Below are positions 26,923-34,461 of a stretch of DNA of 64,000 nucleotides, piece after piece; positions within the stretch are counted from its first letter, which is position 1, and every line of letters starts with the position of its first letter. A model generated the notes under the pieces. It did no database searches. It was not told the DNA's origin and saw nothing but the letters and a program-made list of their open reading frames with translations. The translations under genes were made by a program, and so were the position numbers. Origin of the DNA: Luteimonas granuli (GTDB taxonomy: Bacteria > Pseudomonadota > Gammaproteobacteria > Xanthomonadales > Xanthomonadaceae); contig NZ_CP042218.1 in assembly GCF_007795095.1 (NCBI RefSeq), positions 2,335,001 through 2,399,000 on the forward strand, given 5' to 3'.

Positions 26923-29097
26923 ATGGGCAAGACCTTCCTTGTCGCCGCCACCGCCGCGATCGCCGCTGCCGCCGCCGCCAGTCCCGCCCACTCCGGCGAG
27001 GGCATGTGGGTGCCGCAGCAGCTTCCCGAGATCGCCCGACCGCTGAAGAAGGCCGGGCTGAAGCTCGACCCCGACCAGCTCACCGACCTGACCGGCGACC
27101 CGCTCGGCGCGGTGGTCTCGCTGGGCGGCTGCACCGCGAGCTTCGTCTCGCCACAGGGCCTGGTGGCGACCAACCACCACTGCGCCTATGGCGCGATCCA
27201 GCTCAACTCGACGCCCGAGAACAATCTGATGCGCGACGGCTTCTACGCCGCGCAGATCGGGGACGAGATCAGCGCCGGCCCCACCTCGCGCATTTTCGCG
27301 CTGGAGTCGATCGAGGACGTGACCGGCAAGGTGCAGGCTGCCGTCGCCGCGGCGCCTGACGCGCTCGGCCGGACCAATGCGCTGGACGCGATCGAGAAGT
27401 CGCTCGTCGCCGCGTGCGAGGCGGAGGAGGGCTACCGCTGCCGCCTGTACAGCTTTGCCGGTGGCAACACCTACCGCCTGTTCAGGAACCTCGAGATCCA
27501 GGACGTGCGCCTGGTCTACGCGCCGCAGGGCAGCGTCGGTGCCTATGGCGGCGAGGTCGACAACTGGATGTGGCCGCGCCACACGGGCGACTTCTCCTTC
27601 TACCGTGCCTACGTCGGCAAGGATGGCAAACCGGCGCCCTTCGCCGAGGACAACGTGCCCTACCAGCCGAAGCGCTGGCTGGAGTTCGCCGACAGGCCGC
27701 TGCGCCAGGGCGACTTCGTGATGGTCGCCGGCTACCCCGGCCGCACCGCGCGCTATGCGCTGGCCAGCGAGTTCCAGGACACGCAGGACTGGCAGTACCC
27801 GACCATCGTCCGCCACTACAAGGCGCTGCAGAAGATGGTGGCCGAGGCCGGCAAGGCCAATCCGGACATCGAGGTCAAGTACGCCAGCACCATGCGCGGC
27901 TGGGAGAACGTCTACAAGAACTACGACAGCCAGTTGGCCGGCTTCGAGCGCACCAACGCGATGGCGACCAAGCAGCAGCAGGAAGCCTCGGTGCTGGCCT
28001 GGGCCCGTGAGCAGGGCGAGGCCGGCCGGCCCGTGCTCGACGCGCACGCGCGCATCCTCGAGATCAACCAGGCCAGCCGCGCCACCCGCGACCGCGATCT
28101 CGTGTTCGGCCAGTTCAACGGTACCGGCCTGCTGTCGACCGCGATCCGCGGCTACCGCCTGGCGATCGAGCGCGAGAAGCCCGACGCCGAGCGCGAGCAG
28201 GGCTACCAGGAGCGCGACCTGCCGACCCTCCAGGGCGCGGTGCGCCAGATGGAGCGCCGCTACGTTCCGGAGATGGATCGCGGCCTGCAGCGCTATTGGC
28301 TGGACGAGTACGTGAAGCTGCCCGAGGACCAGCGCATCGAGGCCCTGGACGCCTGGCTGGGCGGCAGTGACGACAGGGCGATCGAGGATGCGCTCGAGCG
28401 GCTCGCCGGCAGCGAACTGGCCGGCGGCAGGGATGCGCGCCTCAAGTGGCTGCAGGCCGACCGCAAGACCTTCGAGTCCAGCAATGACCCCGCGATCCGC
28501 TACGCGGTGGCGGTCATGCCGACGCTGCTGGCGCTGGAACAGGAGCGCAAGGCGCGCGCCGGCGACGACCTGCTGGTGCGCCCGGTCTATCTGCAGGCGG
28601 TGGCCGACTACAAGGCGAGCAGGGGCGAGTTCGTGTACCCGGACGCCAACTCCTCGCTGCGCATCACCTTCGGCAACGTCAAGCCCTACACCAAGCTCGA
28701 CGGAACGCCTCAGAAGCCGTTCACGATGCTCGAGGAGATCCCGGCCAAGGACACCGGCGAGGAGCCGTTCGACGCGCCGAAGGCCCTGCTCGACGCGGTG
28801 GCGGCCAAGCGTTACGGCGGACTCGAAGACCGACGCCTGGGGTCGGTGCCCGTGAACTTCCTCGCCGACCTGGACATCACAGGCGGCAACTCCGGTTCGC
28901 CGGTACTCGACGCGCACGGAAAGCTGGTCGGCCTGGCCTTCGACGGCAATTGGGAGTCGGTGGCCTCGAACTGGGTCTTCGATCCGGTGATGACGCGGAT
29001 GATCTCGGTGGACCAGCGATACATGCGCTGGATCATGCAGGAGGTCTATCCGGCGCCGCGCGTGCTTGCCGAACTGGGGCTGGAGCCGAAGCAGTGA
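26923..29097 (+). CDS. S46 family serine peptidase, DPP7-type dipeptidyl peptidase
   Basis: 724-aa paralogue of the preceding gene. After a signal peptide (to about residue 24), the triad falls at His86 (TNHHCAYG), Asp223 (MWPRHTGDF) and Ser657 (TGGNSGSPV). These are nearly the positions of the characterised Pseudoxanthomonas enzyme DAP BII. Gly675 (AFDGNWE) is the DPP7-type residue, so broad hydrophobic P1 preference is inferred. It is in tandem with the DPP11-type gene, and its stop overlaps the next start as GTGA. The two genes probably arose by duplication. Confidence 0.93.
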   Translation: MGKTFLVAATAAIAAAAAASPAHSGEGMWVPQQLPEIARPLKKAGLKLDPDQLTDLTGDPLGAVVSLGGCTASFVSPQGLVATNHHCAYGAIQLNSTPENNLMRDGFYAAQIGDEISAGPTSRIFALESIEDVTGKVQAAVAAAPDALGRTNALDAIEKSLVAACEAEEGYRCRLYSFAGGNTYRLFRNLEIQDVRLVYAPQGSVGAYGGEVDNWMWPRHTGDFSFYRAYVGKDGKPAPFAEDNVPYQPKRWLEFADRPLRQGDFVMVAGYPGRTARYALASEFQDTQDWQYPTIVRHYKALQKMVAEAGKANPDIEVKYASTMRGWENVYKNYDSQLAGFERTNAMATKQQQEASVLAWAREQGEAGRPVLDAHARILEINQASRATRDRDLVFGQFNGTGLLSTAIRGYRLAIEREKPDAEREQGYQERDLPTLQGAVRQMERRYVPEMDRGLQRYWLDEYVKLPEDQRIEALDAWLGGSDDRAIEDALERLAGSELAGGRDARLKWLQADRKTFESSNDPAIRYAVAVMPTLLALEQERKARAGDDLLVRPVYLQAVADYKASRGEFVYPDANSSLRITFGNVKPYTKLDGTPQKPFTMLEEIPAKDTGEEPFDAPKALLDAVAAKRYGGLEDRRLGSVPVNFLADLDITGGNSGSPVLDAHGKLVGLAFDGNWESVASNWVFDPVMTRMISVDQRYMRWIMQEVYPAPRVLAELGLEPKQ

Positions 29098-29738
29098 GGA
29101 TCCTGCTGGCCCGCCACGGCGAGACCGAGTGGAATCGCGCCGGCCGCTACCAGGGCCAGGAGGACATCCCGCTCTCGGACACCGGGGTCGAGCAGGCGCT
29201 GCGGCTCGGCGAGCGACTGCGGGATCTGCGCATCGACCGCGCCGTGGCCTCGCCGCTGTCGCGCGCCCGCGACACGGCGCGGCTGGCCTTGGGCGAGGCG
29301 CGGGCCGACATGCTCGACCTCGACGAAGGGCTGATGGAAATCGCCCACGGCACCTGGGAGGGCAAGCTCGCCAGCGAGATCCGCGAGTCCGACCCCGAAC
29401 GCCTCGCGGCCTGGCGCGACGCCCCGGACAGGGTGCAGATGCCCGGCGGCGAGTCGCTCGCCCAGGTCCTGGGGCGGTCGTGGCCCGCGTTCGCGAACGC
29501 CTGCGAGGGACTGGGTCCTGAGGACACCCTGCTGGTGGTCTCCCACGACGCGGTCAACCGCGTGCTCCTGTGCCGGGTGCTGGGACTGCCGCTGGATCGG
29601 CTGTGGACCTTCCGCCAGGCGCCGGCGACGCTGAACCTGCTCGAGGGGCCGGAGGCCGGCCGCCTCGAGGTGGTGCGACTCAACGACTGTGCACACCACA
29701 CGCTGCTGTTCGGTGAGGCCGTGCACCGGGCGCTGTAG
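29094..29738 (+). CDS. Histidine phosphatase family protein
   Basis: 214-aa member of the phosphoglycerate mutase-like superfamily. The RHG motif is at the N-terminus (RILLARHGETEWNRAGRYQG), the second catalytic His is in VVSHDAVNRVLL, and DTARLAL and EIAHGTWEG are typical of the CobC/GpmB branch. The GTG start at 29094 overlaps the peptidase stop (GTGA), so it is probably translated by coupling. A substrate cannot be assigned. It converges on the anti-sigma gene. Confidence 0.86.
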   Translation: MRILLARHGETEWNRAGRYQGQEDIPLSDTGVEQALRLGERLRDLRIDRAVASPLSRARDTARLALGEARADMLDLDEGLMEIAHGTWEGKLASEIRESDPERLAAWRDAPDRVQMPGGESLAQVLGRSWPAFANACEGLGPEDTLLVVSHDAVNRVLLCRVLGLPLDRLWTFRQAPATLNLLEGPEAGRLEVVRLNDCAHHTLLFGEAVHRAL

Positions 29739-29757
29739 GCAACGCACGCCCGCTTCC

Positions 29758-29779
29758 GGCCGGCGGCGAAGCGCCGGCC
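29758..29779. terminator. Hairpin between convergent genes
   Basis: Perfect 8-bp stem GGCCGGCG (29758-29765) with CGCCGGCC (29772-29779) and a GCGAAG loop. It lies between the histidine phosphatase stop and the anti-sigma stop. No T-run is present. Confidence 0.5.
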
Positions 29780-29786
29780 CCGCGCA

Positions 29787-30539
29787 TCAACGCCAGCCGG
29801 CGTCGCGCGCGGCGCGCTCGGCCTCGGCGTCGAGAGGCTCGCCTTCGATGCGCGCATCAAGTTCGGCCAGCACGGCAGCCGGCAGCGGGGTGGATGCCAG
29901 GCGCAGCTCGCCGCCCGGCGGGGTCACGGCCTCGCTGGTTACCGGCACCTGCCAGCCCGCCTCGTCCCGGCACGCAAGTCCTGCCTGCGCAGGATTCCCC
30001 GGCAGAACGAAGCTGCGGCAGTAGCGGCCGCCTGCATCGCGGAAGCTGATGCCGATCGAGACGGCGGTCGCCGCCTCCGGCGCGCTGGCCAGCCGGGTCT
30101 CCAGCGCCTCGGCGAGGTGGCCCTGCGCCTGCAGTCGCCCGCCCGCATCGGCCACCAGCGGAAGGGTCCGGTCGTCGCGCACATCGAGCCATTGCACGAC
30201 CAGCACGCCGAACAGCAACGAGGCCGCCATCGCGCCCCACTCGGGCCATGACCAGCGCCGTTGCGCGCGCGTCCCGCGCCGTGCCGTGGCTGCGCGCATG
30301 CCGGTGACGCCGCCGGCCGTGGGGCCGCCGCCACGCGCGACGGCGAGCAGATGCGCGGGCACCGGTTCGTCGAGCACGTCGTCGAACGCCGCCGACAGTC
30401 GCCGGCGCAGCGCAAGGTACCGTGCCAGCTTCTCCGCCAGCCCGGGATCGGCCGCGATCACCGCCTCGACGCGCGCGGCCTCGGCCGGATCGAGTTCGCC
30501 GTCGACGTAGGCCATCAGAATTTCGTCGTCGATCTTCAT
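29787..30539 (-). CDS. Anti-sigma factor, single-pass membrane protein
   Basis: 250 aa. The N-terminal cytoplasmic part (MKIDDEILMAYVDGELDPAEAARVEAVI) is the common anti-sigma N-terminal fold, here without the HxxxCxxC zinc motif. One membrane segment lies at about residues 95-115 (EWGAMAASLLFGVLVVQWLD). A periplasmic domain follows (GRYCRSFVLP). The start at 30539 has an AGGACAGG ribosome site. It lies 22 bases downstream of the ECF sigma gene, the standard arrangement in which the membrane protein restrains its sigma factor. Confidence 0.83.
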   Translation of the reverse strand: MKIDDEILMAYVDGELDPAEAARVEAVIAADPGLAEKLARYLALRRRLSAAFDDVLDEPVPAHLLAVARGGGPTAGGVTGMRAATARRGTRAQRRWSWPEWGAMAASLLFGVLVVQWLDVRDDRTLPLVADAGGRLQAQGHLAEALETRLASAPEAATAVSIGISFRDAGGRYCRSFVLPGNPAQAGLACRDEAGWQVPVTSEAVTPPGGELRLASTPLPAAVLAELDARIEGEPLDAEAERAARDAGWR

Positions 30540-30561
30540 CGCCTGTCCTGCCTGCATTTGC

Positions 30562-31062
30562 CTAGCGAAGCCCGTCGAGCATCTGCTGCAACGCTTCGCG
30601 CCCGCGCGCGAGGCGACTGGTCACGGTACCGATCGGAATGCCCAGCGCCTCCGCCGCCTCGCGGTAGGCGAGTCCTTCCACCAGCACCAGTGCGACCACC
30701 TCGCGCTGCTCCGGCGGCAGCTTCGCCATCGCCGCCTGCACCGTCATCGCCGCCGCCTGGCCCTCCATCGGCGAACTTCCGACGTGTTCGCCCGCTTCCT
30801 CGGGTGCGAACACCTGCTGTCTGCGGCCACGCGCGCGGAGTTCGTCGATCCAGGCGTTGCGGACGATGCCGAACACCCAGGCCTCCAGCGGTTCTCCCGC
30901 ACGCCATTGCGGCGCCCGCGCCAGCGCGCGTTCGAGAGCGAGCTGCACGACGTCGTCGGCATCGTGCGGATCGCCGGTCAGCGAGCGTGCGAAGCGGCGC
31001 AGGCGTGGCAGCAGTTCGCACAGGAGCTCCCGCATGGGGTGGTCGGAATCGCCGTCGGTCAT
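30562..31062 (-). CDS. RNA polymerase ECF sigma factor
   Basis: 166-aa extracytoplasmic-function sigma factor. The sigma2 region is at residues 10-75 (LTGDPHDADDVVQLALERAL, AWVFGIVRNAWIDELR). The sigma4 region with its helix-turn-helix is at 110-160 (LPPEQREVVALVLVEGLAYREAAEALGIPIGTVTSRLARG). The start at 31062 (MTDGDSDHPMRELL) is chosen over a longer frame that runs into the divergent promoter region. Its cognate anti-sigma follows. The regulon probably includes the divergent S8 protease gene, by position only. Confidence 0.9.
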   Translation of the reverse strand: MTDGDSDHPMRELLCELLPRLRRFARSLTGDPHDADDVVQLALERALARAPQWRAGEPLEAWVFGIVRNAWIDELRARGRRQQVFAPEEAGEHVGSSPMEGQAAAMTVQAAMAKLPPEQREVVALVLVEGLAYREAAEALGIPIGTVTSRLARGREALQQMLDGLR

Positions 31063-31159
31063 GGGGTATACGTCCCACGCACGGGTTTTCTTCCATGCAT
31101 TGTGAGCGTCATCCTGAATGGTGCCTGTGCGCTTGCCCGTCGATGGGGACGGCATCGGC

Positions 31160-31177
31160 GCGGATGCTAGCATCCGC
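31160..31177. promoter_or_regulatory. 18-bp perfect palindrome overlapping an extended -10 for the S8 protease
   Basis: GCGGATGCTAGCATCCGC is perfectly self-complementary over 18 bases, in the divergent gap between the ECF sigma gene and the S8 protease gene. Its centre contains TGCTAGCAT (31165-31173), an extended -10 directed at the protease gene, whose ATG is 53 bases downstream. This could be an operator over a promoter; the binding protein is unknown. Confidence 0.42.
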
Positions 31178-31225
31178 TGCCACGACCGTTTTCCGCGCGG
31201 CCCTGGCCAGTCGCGATCCAGCCTC

Positions 31226-32575
31226 ATGCGCAATGGGAAGCATCCATTCCGGCGATCCCTGGGACTGGCGCTCGCCGCGCTGGCGCTGGCCGCGGCATCG
31301 ATGGCATCCGCGCAGCGGGCTCCGCCTGTCGAGCGCGTACGGCAGGCGTTGCCGGTGCCGGCACGGGTTCACGAGCTGCCCTCCAGGCGGCCGGACGTGC
31401 TGCCGCTCCCGCAAGCCGCTGTCGACAACGCCGCCAATGGCGTGGTGCGGTCGGCCCCGACCAGGCTGGAGTTCAGGCGCCTGGTGCGCGCCCACCGCAA
31501 TGTCATCGACACGGATCGGACCGGCGCGCCGGTGGTGCGCAGCGAGATCGTCGCCATCGATCCCAGCGCCGGGTCGCTGCAACGCGCGCAGTCGGCCGGC
31601 TTCACGATTGCCCGCGAGTCGGTGCTGGACGAGCTGGGCGTGCGCGTCGTCGTCCTGCGCGCAAGGGATGGCGTGGGCACTCGCGCCGCGCTGCGGCGGA
31701 TACAGCGCCTCGATCCCGACGGCCAGTACGAGTACAACCATCTCTATCTCGGCTCCGCGTCGAGCGGCGGGGGAGGGCAGGCGCCGGTTTCGTCCACCGT
31801 CGCTCGCGCCGCCGGAACGCCCGGGCGCATCGGCCTGGTCGACAGCGGCGTCGATGGCAGCCATCCAGCGCTGGCCGGTGTCCAGCTGCACACCTGGGGC
31901 TGTGGGGGTCGCCGCAGGCCGGATCACCACGGCACCGCGGTCGCCTCGCTGCTGGCCGGCGACACCGGCACCGGAACCATCCCCGCCCAGGCAATGCTGT
32001 TCGCAGCGGACATCTACTGTGGCCAACCGGCCGGTGGTACCGCCACCGGCCTGGCCGAGGCCATGGCCTGGCTGGCAGGCGAACGGGTCGGAGTGATCAA
32101 CCTGAGTCTTGTCGGCCCGCACAACCGCCTGCTCGAGCGGGTGGTGCGGGCCATGCACGGGCGCGGCCATGTGCTGGTCGCCGCGGTCGGCAATGACGGT
32201 CCGGCAGCACCGCCGCTGTACCCGGCCGCATACCCCGAGGTGATCGGGGTGACCGCGGTCGATGCGCGCCTGAACGTTCTGCCCGAGGCCGGGCGTGGGC
32301 CGCAGGTCGACTTCGCGGCTCCGGGTGCGGACCTGCGCGTGGCGATGCCGGGCGGCGGCTGGACCGCGGCGCGCGGTACCTCCTTCGCCGCCCCCATCGT
32401 CGCCCGCCTGGCCGCACAGCTCATGCCCGCGGCCAGCGGCGGGCGCAACGACGCCGTCCGGAGTGCGCTGGCCGAGCAGGCACGCAACCTCGGGAGCCCA
32501 GGCCGCGACAACACCTTCGGCCATGGCCTGCTGGGAACGGTTCCAGGCGTCGCGCAGGCCGATGCGCCGCAATGA
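31226..32575 (+). CDS. Secreted subtilisin-like (S8) serine protease
   Basis: 449 aa. A signal peptide (to about residue 30) is followed by a region to about 190 that resembles an inhibitory propeptide, then the S8 catalytic domain. The triad is Asp206 (IGLVDSGVDGSHPAL), His235 (DHHGTAVASLLAG) and Ser386 (ARGTSFAAPIVA), with oxyanion Asn323 (AAVGNDG). The ATG at 31226 gives MRNGKHPFRRSLGLALAALA. It is divergent from a sigma/anti-sigma pair and followed by two other exported proteins. A role in envelope signalling or exoprotein processing is a guess from context. Confidence 0.88.
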   Translation: MRNGKHPFRRSLGLALAALALAAASMASAQRAPPVERVRQALPVPARVHELPSRRPDVLPLPQAAVDNAANGVVRSAPTRLEFRRLVRAHRNVIDTDRTGAPVVRSEIVAIDPSAGSLQRAQSAGFTIARESVLDELGVRVVVLRARDGVGTRAALRRIQRLDPDGQYEYNHLYLGSASSGGGGQAPVSSTVARAAGTPGRIGLVDSGVDGSHPALAGVQLHTWGCGGRRRPDHHGTAVASLLAGDTGTGTIPAQAMLFAADIYCGQPAGGTATGLAEAMAWLAGERVGVINLSLVGPHNRLLERVVRAMHGRGHVLVAAVGNDGPAAPPLYPAAYPEVIGVTAVDARLNVLPEAGRGPQVDFAAPGADLRVAMPGGGWTAARGTSFAAPIVARLAAQLMPAASGGRNDAVRSALAEQARNLGSPGRDNTFGHGLLGTVPGVAQADAPQ

Positions 32576-32669
32576 ACGCGACCTGACCGGGCCGGGAAGA
32601 AACCGGCAACCCCGATCGTAGTTGGACTCGAAGGCCGCGGGTGGTCCGCGGCGTCATGGAGTCCCCGAC

Positions 32670-33425
32670 ATGAACCAGAAGACCCTGCTGACGTCTGCAG
32701 TACTTGCCGCCCTGCTTGCCCTGTCCACGGCCGCGGCCCATGCCCAGGATGCCGGGGCGGGTGCCGACGCCGCGGCCGATGCCGAGGCGATCGCCCGCGC
32801 GACCGTGCCGGCCGAGCAGCTCGCCGACCGCTACGCCGGACTGGCCGGCTCGACCGAGGCCGCGGCGGACCTGGTCCACTCCCTGCGCGAGGGCGGCGAA
32901 ACCGCTGCGGCGATGGGCTATGGCGAAATCAACATCACCCTCGCGATGGCCGAGTCATTGCTTGACCAGGGTTCCGCGGCCGACCTCGACACCGCCCTGG
33001 CCAGCGTGCTGGACCTGCGTGTCGACGGCATGGGCTGGGGCGAGATCGCCCGGGAGATGGGGTTCAACCTCGGCGAGCTGGTCAGCGCCCCGAGTCGTGC
33101 CCAGGCCGCGGTTCCCGGCGGCGGCAACGCCGAGGCCGGTCTGGCGACCTCCGGCGAGGGCGCCGCCAACGCCGGCAGCGCCCGTGCCGGTGCCGCCACC
33201 GCTGCCGACGCCCGCATGCGCGCCGGCATCGGTGCGGATGTCTCCTCCGAGGCGCGCGCCAATGCCAGGATCGACGCCGGTGCGCGCGGCGGCATCTCCG
33301 GCCGTCCGGAAGGGGCCGTCAAGCCGGTGCTGCCCACCCGGGCACTGCTGCCGGAGCGCCCGCTGCTGCCGGAGCGCCCGCAGCGCCCCGAGCGCCCCGA
33401 GCGCCCGCTTCGGGGTGGCCGTTGA
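32670..33425 (+). CDS. Secreted protein with Ala/Arg-rich region and C-terminal Leu-Pro-Glu-Arg-Pro repeats
   Basis: 251 aa, function unknown. Signal peptide MNQKTLLTSAVLAALLALSTAAAHAQ. A helical segment of about residues 50-135 ends in GMGWGEIAREMGFNLGELVS, a motif I have seen in proteobacterial hypothetical exported proteins. A low-complexity Ala/Gly/Arg stretch follows. The tail repeats LLPERP, LLPERP, QRPERP and ERP before a basic end. It lies 94 bases after the S8 protease on the same strand. The repeats and charge suggest surface or wall binding, but no function is assigned. Confidence 0.72.
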   Translation: MNQKTLLTSAVLAALLALSTAAAHAQDAGAGADAAADAEAIARATVPAEQLADRYAGLAGSTEAAADLVHSLREGGETAAAMGYGEINITLAMAESLLDQGSAADLDTALASVLDLRVDGMGWGEIAREMGFNLGELVSAPSRAQAAVPGGGNAEAGLATSGEGAANAGSARAGAATAADARMRAGIGADVSSEARANARIDAGARGGISGRPEGAVKPVLPTRALLPERPLLPERPQRPERPERPLRGGR

Positions 33426-33491
33426 TCCGGTCCACGTGCGGATAACCCGTCCCGATAGGCGCCACGGGCGCCCATCGGTCTTCGTATTCGA

Positions 33492-33519
33492 ATCGCGCAC
33501 GCGACCCTGCGTGCGCGAT
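33492..33519 (+). terminator. Hairpin between the repeat protein and barrel protein genes
   Basis: Perfect 11-bp stem: ATCGCGCACGC (33492-33502) with GCGTGCGCGAT (33509-33519) and a GACCCT loop, followed by CCGTTCTTCT. It may separate expression of the two flanking genes. Confidence 0.58.
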
Positions 33520-33556
33520 CCGTTCTTCTGGACAGCCATCCACAAAGGTAGACCAC

Positions 33557-34369
33557 ATGATCCGTTCCAGCTTTCTCAGCCTCTCCCTGCTGGCGCTCGC
33601 CGGCCAGGCCCATGCCATCGATGGCTTCAGCCTCGGCGTCGGCGTCGATTACAGCAGTGGCGACTACGGCGGCGATACGACCACGGACATCCTTTCCATC
33701 CCGCTCAGCGCCCGCATCGACAGCGGCAACCTGAGCCTTCGTGCGAGCCTGCCCTGGTTGCATGTGAGCGGTGATCCGAACGTGCTGCCGACGACGGGCC
33801 GGGTCAACAATCTCAATCCGATCGGCCGGGGCCGTGGCGGGCTGGTCGGCATCCCGGGCGGCGGCGCGGACCAGCCCGCCGAACGCGGCAGCACCTCCGG
33901 TATCGGCGATCTGTCGCTTGCCGCGATCTATTCCATCCCGACCGGCGGCGCGCTCGGCGTGGACCTGGCCTTCAATGCCAAGATCGCCACTGCCGACGAG
34001 GACAAGAGCCTGGGCACCGGGGCGAACGACTACGGCGTTGCCGTCGACCTGTATCGTGATTTCGACGGCACCATGCTGTTCGGTGGCGCTGGCTACACAC
34101 AGCTCGGCGACTCGGACTACATCGAGGTCGACAGCGTCCTCAGCGGCAATTTCGGCGTTGGCTGGCGCGCCGGCAGCCGTGGCCGGCTCGGCCTGATGTA
34201 CGACTACCGGGAGGCCGCGTCCAGCAACTTCGACGACCGCAGCGACCTGACGGGTTTCTTCTCGGCTCCCGCCAGAAGCGGCGGCAGGTTCCAGCTCTAC
34301 GTCAGCAAGGGCCTGTCCGACGGCAGCCCGGACTGGGGCGCAGGCGCCAGCTTCCTGCAATCGTTCTGA
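33557..34369 (+). CDS. Outer-membrane beta-barrel protein
   Basis: 270 aa. Signal peptide MIRSSFLSLSLLALAGQAHA is followed by alternating amphipathic strands (GFSLGVGVDYSSGDYGG, LSIPLSARIDSGNLSLRASL, GRLGLMYDYREA). The final Phe (GASFLQSF) is the usual C-terminal signature for BAM-assembled barrels. A Gly-rich insertion (GRGRGGLVGIPGGGADQP) interrupts near residue 95. It is the last gene of the block that begins with the S8 protease. The barrel class is confident; transport or adhesion function is unknown. Confidence 0.78.
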   Translation: MIRSSFLSLSLLALAGQAHAIDGFSLGVGVDYSSGDYGGDTTTDILSIPLSARIDSGNLSLRASLPWLHVSGDPNVLPTTGRVNNLNPIGRGRGGLVGIPGGGADQPAERGSTSGIGDLSLAAIYSIPTGGALGVDLAFNAKIATADEDKSLGTGANDYGVAVDLYRDFDGTMLFGGAGYTQLGDSDYIEVDSVLSGNFGVGWRAGSRGRLGLMYDYREAASSNFDDRSDLTGFFSAPARSGGRFQLYVSKGLSDGSPDWGAGASFLQSF

Positions 34370-34385
34370 CCGGATGACTTCTCCC

Positions 34386-34413
34386 GGGCTCCAGCACGCG
34401 AGAGCTGGAGCCC
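34386..34413. terminator. Hairpin after the beta-barrel gene
   Basis: Perfect 10-bp stem GGGCTCCAGC (34386-34395) with GCTGGAGCCC (34404-34413) and an 8-base loop, 16 bases after the stop codon and before folC. No T-run is present. Confidence 0.6.
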
Positions 34414-34461
34414 ACGCGCCACCCCGTCGCCATCCCGGGGGCGATCCGCCAGACTTGCCCC

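Noticed and set aside
33557..34369. Barrel protein as an autotransporter translocator for the S8 protease
   Set aside because: The barrel is a separate gene with its own signal peptide and a hairpin upstream, and no passenger-linker or POTRA features are visible.
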